A DNA stretch of 64,000 nt from Balanoglossus misakiensis (Eukaryota > Hemichordata), in assembly GCA_040954595.2 (NCBI GenBank), contig CM082595.2, forward strand, positions 2,790,001 to 2,854,000. The letters are read 5' to 3'. The position numbers were made by a program, and so were the translations under genes. Shown here piece by piece: positions 61,025 through 64,000 of the stretch. Within the stretch, counting starts at the first letter, position 1. The number at the start of each line of letters is the position of its first letter. The notes below the pieces were generated by a model that had not been told where the DNA came from, made no database searches, and saw nothing but the letters and a program-made list of their open reading frames with translations.

Positions 61025-64000
61025 TCACCACTACCACCACCATCACCATCATTATCATTCACAAGAACCAAATTCTAAATAACTAGTCAACGAACTAAAT
61101 ACTCTTTTGTAAATAACATGCTCGGTAACCTTCACTAGAATGAACTTGACCCAATAGTGCTCTTAGATAGGAAAAATAAAAATCAGACCATATTTCACTT
61201 TCCTCTCAAGGTGACTTAAACAAATTACCAGAGCTTGTGTCCAGTCAAATTTGATACTCCCAGTCCACAAGTTCAGTTTGCATTTCAGACGACATGCCTT
61301 CCAGTAAAACACTCATAGTCCTTCCAAGTCAGTGAAGGTGTAAACATTAAAACCACTGTTCACTTTCTCTTGTATAAACAATCTGAATTCTGACAACATG
61401 TTGTTCTTGCTCTGAGAGTCATAGCCAACTACAACTTCAAACCAAATGTCTCAATAAGGAGTATGTGGCTGGTAACAGCTGTCCTACCAAGCTGAAGTTA
61501 GATTACAGTTCTAAAGTCATTGATCATGTTCCAGTGAGCAGAACAACATAAACAAACTATCAAAAGAAACTAAAATAACCAAAATAATGTCCAAAGTGAG
61601 TGACTTTTCCCTGTTAAAGTTGGCAGAGTTTTACACTCGGGATAAATTTCAGAAATGCCAGAACTGCTAATAGTTTGCATTGGGTTTTATAATTGCCCCT
61701 CAAAACAAACATGGTCGGTGAAGTTATCTTAACACATAACATGTTTGTTGACATTGATGATTCTGTCAAGTAAAAGTTTCCAGATAAACCTAAGTGCTTT
61801 TTTCCTGGTTTATCATCAGCGTACACAGATCATGGTGTCAACAATTATCTGTAAAAGGGTTCAGAGTATTTATTTGATGAGAAAGTTGCCCAGCGTGTAT
61901 TTTTTCCAGGCATTCGTGGACTGAGGTTTTGATTCTATACAAAACGTAACTGTAATTATGGTTGGTCTGTGCGTACTCCACCAAGATTGGTGCAAAGCGC
62001 CCTCAGAGGTGACAATCCAGAGCACATAACTCCTCACCACAACCACGGTTGGCCACAACTATTTTAAGTGCACAGTAGATAAAGACAAATACTATTTGAA
62101 AGACAGGGACTCTTTTAAAGATTTAAGTTCACAATTTAGAAGCTGCTTCAACATGGAGAACATTCTGGACAGTGTCGATAATGTTCTGGAGTGAAAATAA
62201 TGTTGTTTTAATTTCAAATTAAAAGTAAAGAGACGTCACACAGCAGGCAATTATATGCCTCCAGGCAATGTATTTCTTAGACTGTCTAGAGCAATCTGTG
62301 ATAGTTTATAAAACATGATCCATAAAGGGGAATATAAATTATTATACGTGTTATTTTTTGAGCTGTTTTCCTCTATTGTTTTCATTGATGATAATAACTT
62401 TGTTCTCTCTTTAATGAATTTTTCCAAGATTGTTTAACCAGCCCCACTCAGCTGTAATCTTTTGTTGTTAATGTTGCTCTTTGCCAGTCTAAACAAGCAT
62501 TCAATTTCACAGCGATAGACATCTATTTGGGATTAAAGCTTCCTGGAAATTAGGTCTGAAGCAGACACTTGACTGTGACCTGAGGATATTTTTCTCTGTT
62601 TGTGTGGCTTCCTGATGACGTTTTAATGAGAATTTACAGAGTTCAAGCATGTCTTTCAATCTCGTCTGAATGCTTTCGCCATGACAGGGAAGACTTAACT
62701 CATCATAGATAACTTTCAGCCAGAGCTGGAATTTACTGTTATGAGAATAAAATCGCCACAGCTTTGGAATGGATTAAATCAAAGATTAGTAAACTTTTTA
62801 GATTTTTGTTTTACTGTGTATTTTTACTGATCAATACATGTTGTTTTATCTTTTGCACAGGAATCGACATTGAGACCGTCAACTCCTGCGAAAGCAACAA
62901 CGGTGGCTGTGCACATAGTTGTGAACACAAAGGCAGTGGGCCAATTTGCAGCTGTAATGTTGGTTATACACTCATGGCTGATGGCAAGGGATGTGAAGGT
63001 AATTTATACATTTATGACATCCAATGAACTGCCTATGTTTTATCATGTGATTGATTTCCACAAATCAATATGTCCCTTTAGACAACATCCAAATTGGCAT
63101 GTGTAGAAATAAACTCCTATATATACCGGTACTCTCTTGCAAGTGCATGGAAACAAGTAAATTTGTTGATGAAATTAAAAAGCGAACTCTGTTCTTTTCA
63201 CAGATGAAGACGAGTGTCTGACGTCAAAGTCGTGTTGTGAACAAGTTTGTAATAACAGCCCTGGTGGATATGACTGTGGTTGCGAGGACGGGTTCCGACT
63301 GAACATTGATGGGTGCCACTGTGATGGTAGGCAAACAATTTATTCCTGAGTTCCTGGAAATTCCGGTAATTTTGAAACCACTCTTGGAAAATCAATTGAA
63401 AGAGGTCGAAAATAATGAACACAAAGTTGGTCACTTTGAGTTACTTAATATATACCATGTTTTCTTTCTGTTTGTATCTACAGATGTGGATGAATGCCTG
63501 GCGGATAATGGAGGCTGTGAGCAAATCTGTGTCAACTCTATTGGTAGCTTTGACTGTGCGTGCAACGTGGGCCAGGAATTGGCCTCCGATGGCAGAACAT
63601 GCTATTGTAAGTTTACCAGTGTTAACATCTAATCAGCATTTCAGCTTTTAGAATAGAAATTGTAAGCTGTAAACTGTTTGGCTGTGAAGCAGTTCAGTGA
63701 AAACTGTCATGGTTTGTGAACCAATGGGAAACTGTCTTCCTGACTGTGATAATTACAAGGCATTGTCTTAAGCTGTACACCGATTCGCTGAGAGTGAAGA
63801 TGAAATTTCATAGTGAACTAATAGAAATTGCTATTTCTGTTAAATCATTACGCGCAGTGTCTTTTAAGTTACTTGTACGCACTAAATTGATCAGTCATGA
63901 TTCCTTAACCAGTTACAGTTAGAATGACGTATACTGAATACAATACAAGTCTTTGAATGTTAATTTCTCTCTCATTGACAGATAACACTCGGTTGAGGAC
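10475..64000 (+). CDS. MEGF6: MEGF6-like gene (EMI plus multiple EGF domains), 3' end outside window
   Basis: Split gene; coding exons at 10475-10584, 10952-11092, 11631-11740, 33820-33924, 57332-57454, 57715-57837, 59999-60124, 60400-60525, 60699-60821, 62861-62998, 63204-63326, 63484-63606 and from 63982 on. All introns are GT-AG and all junctions keep frame, giving about 496 residues in the window. Order: signal peptide, seven-cysteine EMI domain, one plain EGF, then eight EGF domains of mixed calcium-binding and plain type. The family is secreted and binds extracellular partners through EMI and EGF modules; the vertebrate molecule has many more laminin-type EGF repeats C-terminally, which would lie to the right. 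EMI followed by this EGF order, including the [10 protein letters not shown] lead-in of EGF7 and the eight-cysteine EGF8, fits MEGF6 rather than EGFL7, SCUBE or fibrillin. Orthology is from remembered family features and should be confirmed by search. Confidence 0.88.
10585..10951 (+). other. Intron 1
   Basis: 367-bp phase-2 intron, GTGAGT donor and TTGAATTGCAG acceptor. Nothing else recognised inside. Confidence 0.8.
10952..11092 (+). CDS. MEGF6: Exon 2: N-terminal half of EMI domain
   Basis: Encodes 47 codons containing [22 protein letters not shown] and WCVGYER, the hallmark first half of an EMI domain with cysteines 1 to 4. The same pattern (VC, then QPC, then a tryptophan-lysine pair before a third cysteine, then WCVG-ER) is known in MEGF6 and EGFL7. 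EMI domains mediate protein-protein contacts in the extracellular matrix. Exon boundaries are CAG at 10949-10951 and GTGAGT at 11093, phase 2 on both sides. Confidence 0.93.
11093..11630 (+). other. Intron 2
   Basis: 538-bp phase-2 intron that splits the EMI domain; acceptor TTAATTTCAG preceded by a T-rich tract. AT-rich second half. No other feature seen. Confidence 0.8.
11631..11740 (+). CDS. MEGF6: Exon 3: C-terminal half of EMI domain
   Basis: Completes the arginine codon of ER-R and encodes [12 protein letters not shown], then [10 protein letters not shown] and a final GCMY. The tyrosine/threonine-rich strand followed by CC-GY and a closing cysteine is the second half of an EMI domain, giving seven cysteines in total. 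The donor is GTAAGT at 11741; the phase changes here from 2 to 1, and all following exons are phase 1, which lets EGF exons be added or removed without breaking the frame. Confidence 0.93.
13735..13865. mobile_element. MITE with AGGGGAGAACCAT terminal inverted repeats, copy 1
   Basis: Starts AGGGGAGAACCATTTGATTT and ends with the complementary AAATCTAATGGTTCTCCCCT, forming inverted termini of about 25 bp. The inner part has a G run (about 13766-13779) and the string CAGTGGCTGAAATGCTGACATACC that reappears in the copy at 34472. Non-autonomous: no transposase. Flanks fit a TA target (TA on the left, TAA-like on the right). The superfamily is unknown; Tc1/mariner-like by target site only. Confidence 0.7.
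17054..17148. mobile_element. Short TTAA-flanked piggyBac-like MITE, copy A
   Basis: A 95-bp element bounded by TTAA on both sides, with ends CCCTTTCACC and the imperfect inverse GGTGAAAGTGGG. Core: CACCATGGTTTGGTCC, a middle CATTGTTTTCTATGG, then TTGGACCTCT. TTAA targets and CCC termini are typical of piggyBac-type transposons, so I infer a non-autonomous derivative. Related copies lie at 22588, 28602, 29693 and 31946. Confidence 0.7.
21011..21041. repeat. (CTGT)n microsatellite
   Basis: About eight CTGT tetramers with two CGGT variants. It generates a threonine/arginine/glutamine-rich open frame on the minus strand that is not a gene. Confidence 0.9.
22588..22682. mobile_element. Short TTAA-flanked piggyBac-like MITE, copy B
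   Basis: Same core as the copy at 17054 (ACATGGTTTGGTCCAAATTC, then TTGTTTTCTATGG, then GCTGGACCTCTACAAAGG), ending GGGAGGGTTAA. The left TTAA has decayed to ATTA. About 95 bp long, same orientation. Confidence 0.7.
24604..25032. repeat. Diverged tandem duplication, second copy split by a MITE
   Basis: CTAGATAGTTTTGAAATGTC occurs at 24604 and again at 24747. The sequence after it in copy 1 (AATCACTGATTATGTCAAAG, then GGGCTTCTTATAATCAAGAC to about 24681) is matched after the MITE in copy 2 from 24984 (TCACCGAATCAAAG, then GGCCTCTTATCACCAAG to about 25032). Period about 143 bp before the insertion. The copies are diverged, so the duplication is not recent. Confidence 0.75.
24772..24983. mobile_element. 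212-bp MITE with TACTGTAAAACACTTTATTT inverted ends
   Basis: Begins TACTGTAAAACACTTTATTT and continues with TTCGCGAG; ends with the inverse CTCGCGAAAATAAAGTG then TTTTACAGTA. The inverted termini are about 28 bp and near-perfect, and both ends carry TA. The interior has further CGCGAAAA-type inverted strings and no coding capacity. Comparison with the uninterrupted duplicate at 24604 shows the insertion happened at a TA dinucleotide, supporting a Tc1/mariner-like mechanism. Confidence 0.88.
28602..28667. mobile_element. piggyBac-like MITE, copy C (right end lost)
   Basis: TTAACCCTTTCACCACCATG followed by GTTTGGTCCAAATCCAGTG, then TTTCCTATGG and TTTGGATCACTACAGAG. The left end is the best-preserved of the family; the right terminus with TTAA is not recognisable, so it is truncated or diverged. 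Confidence 0.6.
29693..29719. mobile_element. piggyBac-like MITE end fragment, copy D
   Basis: GACCAACCATGGTGGTGAAA followed by GGGTTAA is the inverse of the family's left end. Only about 27 bp are recognisable, so it is a remnant. Confidence 0.5.
31946..32037. mobile_element. piggyBac-like MITE, copy E (inverted)
   Basis: TTAACCCTTTCACCACTG at one end; then AGAGGTCCAACTTTACCATG and GTTTGGACCAAATCATGGTG read the family core on the opposite strand compared with the copies at 17054 and 22588. The far end GGTGATAAATGGGG is a decayed terminus. A 167-codon minus-strand open frame crosses this element and should not be taken as a gene. Confidence 0.65.
33604..33774 (+). repeat. 170-bp purine (GGGAGA-type) low-complexity tract
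   Basis: Almost pure A/G on the plus strand, made of GGGA, GGAAGG and GAGAGA blocks with rare pyrimidines, ending about 45 bp before the EGF1 splice acceptor. Such tracts can form triplex DNA, act as intronic splicing regulators or simply be slippage products. On the minus strand it gives a serine/leucine/proline-rich spurious open frame. Confidence 0.9.
33820..33924 (+). CDS. MEGF6: Exon 4: EGF1 (non-calcium type)
   Basis: 35 codons with all six EGF cysteines: [13 protein letters not shown], then LCVC and RPGYQGPRC. There is no D-x-D-E-C calcium-binding lead-in and no hydroxylation-type asparagine, so it is a plain EGF like that directly after the EMI domain in vertebrate MEGF6. Acceptor ATTTTACAG at 33811-33819, donor GTGAGT at 33925, phase 1 on both sides. 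It stands alone between introns of 22 kb and 23 kb. Confidence 0.93.
34472..34673. mobile_element. MITE with AGGGGAGAACCAT-type ends, copy 2
   Basis: 202 bp, left end AGGGAGGACCATGTGATTTC, right end CAGAAATCAAATGGTTCTCC then CCT, flanked on both sides by TA (34470-34471 and 34674-34675). The interior shares AACAGTGGCTGACA and GCATACCAAA with the 131-bp copy at 13735, so the shorter copy has an internal deletion or this one an insertion. No coding capacity; several overlapping short open frames here are spurious. Confidence 0.7.
35906..35935. promoter_or_regulatory. Cluster of three TAATTA sites
   Basis: TAATTA at 35906-35911, 35919-35924 and 35930-35935, spaced 13 and 11 bp. TAATTA is the core site of many homeodomain proteins. 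The surrounding 35870-35975 is unlike the local repeats and resembles the texture of a conserved non-coding element. Function is inferred only. Confidence 0.3.
40981..41058. repeat. 39-bp tandem duplication
   Basis: TCAGTTGTGGAAAGTGTGTC followed by CTGAAGGT (copy 1) and CGGAAGGT (copy 2) at 40981 and 41020. Being a multiple of three it does not break the minus-strand open frame that covers it, which explains the repeated FRTHFPQL there. Confidence 0.85.
52764..52786. repeat. (CAAAA)n short repeat
   Basis: Four to five CAAAA units. No other significance seen. Confidence 0.8.
56070..56335. repeat. Tandem duplication of about 118 bp with nested 21-bp repeat
   Basis: Copy 1 (from 56070) CTTTGTGCTGACTTAGG, TTCACTGACTTCTTATCAT, CACATTATTTCTTA, TGGTTCCTGCCATTAT, GCCATTATTTAGCAATTATT; copy 2 repeats these blocks from 56188. 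Copy 2 also holds ATCATCATGATGTCATCGTT twice in tandem (about 56221-56262), which copy 1 lacks. It lies about 1 kb before the EGF2 exon. Confidence 0.85.
57332..57454 (+). CDS. MEGF6: Exon 5: EGF2 (calcium-binding type, seven cysteines)
   Basis: 41 codons, starting DTNEC after joining the G of the previous exon, with [17 protein letters not shown] and a final TTC. The DxNEC lead-in and the C-x-N-x4-F-x-C-x-C pattern fit a calcium-binding EGF with a beta-hydroxylation-type asparagine. A seventh cysteine directly follows the third one (TGCTGC). Acceptor TATTGCAG, donor GTGAGT, phase 1 to 1. Good match to the first calcium-binding EGF of MEGF6. Confidence 0.93.
57715..57837 (+). CDS. MEGF6: Exon 6: EGF3 (calcium-binding type)
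   Basis: 41 codons: [16 protein letters not shown], then GGGYRCSC and RSC. Six cysteines, with C-x-N-x4-Y-x-C-x-C present. Acceptor CTTATTAG, donor GTGAGC, phase 1 to 1. In vertebrate MEGF6, as I recall it, this position has an EGF of the INSC type without the calcium lead-in, so the domain may be a local duplicate of EGF2. Confidence 0.92.
59525..59678 (+). promoter_or_regulatory. Putative promoter / leader for the alternative first exon
   Basis: A TATA-like GTATATAG is at 59525-59532, about 150 bp before the ATG at 59679, in front of the alternative signal-peptide exon. No start-site evidence exists beyond position; the TATA match may be chance in AT-rich DNA. Confidence 0.25.
59679..59799 (+). 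CDS. Alternative first exon with a second signal peptide
   Basis: ATG with G at -3, then [24 protein letters not shown] and a basic tail RRSRKYSGW, ending GKPR plus one base before the donor GGTAGGA at 59800. Basic start, 13-residue hydrophobic core and a small-residue AEA-G cleavage-like site make a textbook secretory signal. The leftover G is phase 1 and joins exactly to the EGF4 exon (TG GTG GAT), reading GKPR-V-VDGC. The upstream EGF3 exon donor has the same phase, so both can splice to EGF4. I infer an internal transcription start giving a secreted isoform without EMI and EGF1-3; a start of a separate gene is less likely because the exons it joins belong to the MEGF6 order. RNA evidence is needed. 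Confidence 0.6.
59999..60124 (+). CDS. MEGF6: Exon 7: EGF4
   Basis: 42 codons: [34 protein letters not shown]. Six cysteines. Neither a calcium-binding lead-in nor the hydroxylation asparagine is present. Acceptor TTCAATTGCAG, donor GTATGT, phase 1 to 1. It can be entered from EGF3 or from the alternative signal-peptide exon 200 bp upstream. Confidence 0.93.
60125..60399 (+). other. Intron 7
   Basis: 275-bp phase-1 intron with a T-rich acceptor (TTCTTTTTATAG). Nothing else seen. Confidence 0.8.
60400..60525 (+). CDS. MEGF6: Exon 8: EGF5
   Basis: 42 codons: [35 protein letters not shown]. Same length and pattern as EGF4 and again no calcium-binding motif, so EGF4 and EGF5 look like neighbouring duplicates. 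Donor GTAAAT, phase 1 to 1. Confidence 0.93.
60699..60821 (+). CDS. MEGF6: Exon 9: EGF6 (calcium-binding lead-in)
   Basis: 41 codons: [38 protein letters not shown]. It has DIDEC and the asparagine, but histidine replaces the usual aromatic F/Y of the hydroxylation consensus. Acceptor CACTTCAAG, donor GTAAGT, phase 1 to 1. Matches the MEGF6 EGF that precedes the RI-E-VNSC domain. Confidence 0.93.
60822..62860 (+). other. Intron 9
   Basis: 2.04-kb phase-1 intron. It contains a CAT trinucleotide microsatellite at 60972-61021. Otherwise AT-rich unique sequence without coding signal. Confidence 0.8.
60972..61021. repeat. (CAT)n microsatellite
   Basis: About 16 uninterrupted CAT units, followed by imperfect ACC/CAT triplets to about 61060. 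Likely length-polymorphic. Confidence 0.97.
62861..62998 (+). CDS. MEGF6: Exon 10: EGF7 with [10 protein letters not shown] lead-in
   Basis: 46 codons, five longer than the calcium-type EGF exons because of the lead-in [10 protein letters not shown] before [14 protein letters not shown] and [11 protein letters not shown]. As I recall, vertebrate MEGF6 has a near-identical lead-in (RI-E-VNSCE-NNGGC) at the same place, making this the best single marker for orthology. Six cysteines, plain type. Acceptor TTTTGCACAG, donor GTAATT, phase 1 to 1. Confidence 0.95.
63204..63326 (+). CDS. MEGF6: Exon 11: EGF8 with eight cysteines
   Basis: 41 codons: [20 protein letters not shown], then DGCHC. Calcium-type lead-in and asparagine motif are present. 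Two cysteines exceed the usual six (CC after SKS, and DGCHC at the end). Vertebrate MEGF6 shares this eight-cysteine version, so the extra pair is probably an ancestral disulfide, not an error. Donor GTAGGC, phase 1 to 1. Confidence 0.94.
63484..63606 (+). CDS. MEGF6: Exon 12: EGF9 (calcium-binding type)
   Basis: 41 codons: [31 protein letters not shown]. Full calcium-binding and asparagine-hydroxylation consensus. Acceptor TATCTACAG, donor GTAAGT, phase 1 to 1. Confidence 0.94.
63607..63981 (+). other. Intron 12
   Basis: 375-bp phase-1 intron ending in CTCATTGACAG. No feature recognised inside. Confidence 0.75.
63982..64000 (+). CDS. MEGF6: Exon 13 (first 19 bases only)
   Basis: After the acceptor CATTGACAG the frame continues as YNTRLR. 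It has no EGF signature; in vertebrate MEGF6 the EGF9-equivalent is followed by an acidic linker before the laminin-type EGF repeats, so this could be the linker start. Cut by the window edge. Confidence 0.6.

Overview
This is animal (eukaryotic) nuclear DNA. A satellite array fills the first 5 kb. The rest is one large plus-strand gene that runs off the right edge. The gene has a signal peptide, an EMI domain and at least nine EGF-like domains on separate GT-AG exons, divided by introns of about 0.15 to 23 kb. I could assemble the exons by reading frame because every junction keeps phase. Domain order and several diagnostic residues match vertebrate MEGF6 (multiple EGF-like domains 6), a secreted or matrix-associated protein. 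The vertebrate comparison is from memory, not a search. Gene structure, MITE types and lack of coding density suggest a marine invertebrate bilaterian, perhaps a non-vertebrate deuterostome; the species cannot be named.

Layout. Positions 1-4951: about 58 head-to-tail copies of an 87-bp AT-rich monomer, with a decayed copy to 4989. 4990-10474: non-coding upstream DNA with a 72-bp GA microsatellite and a CpG-rich stretch just before the gene. 10475-11740: three exons encoding the signal peptide and EMI domain. 11741-33819: intron 3 (22 kb) with MITEs. 33820-33924: the single EGF1 exon, preceded by a long purine tract. 33925-57331: intron 4 (23.4 kb). 57332-64000: compact region with EGF2 to EGF9 on phase 1-1 exons, then the first 19 bases of the next exon.

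The most interesting observation is inside intron 6. At 59679-59799 there is an open exon that encodes a textbook signal peptide and ends in a phase-1 splice donor that joins in frame to the EGF4 exon at 59999. It looks like an internal alternative first exon that would make a secreted MEGF6 isoform lacking the EMI domain and EGF1-3. Other points: an unpaired seventh cysteine in EGF2; a TTAA-flanked piggyBac-like MITE in several copies; a TA-flanked MITE inserted into one half of a small tandem duplication; recurrent RCCAATCAGA decamers and RFX X-box-like sites in introns; and higher-order duplication in the satellite. I found no second protein-coding gene, no convincing tRNA or rRNA, no retroelement with intact coding capacity, and nothing prokaryotic such as operons or CRISPR.
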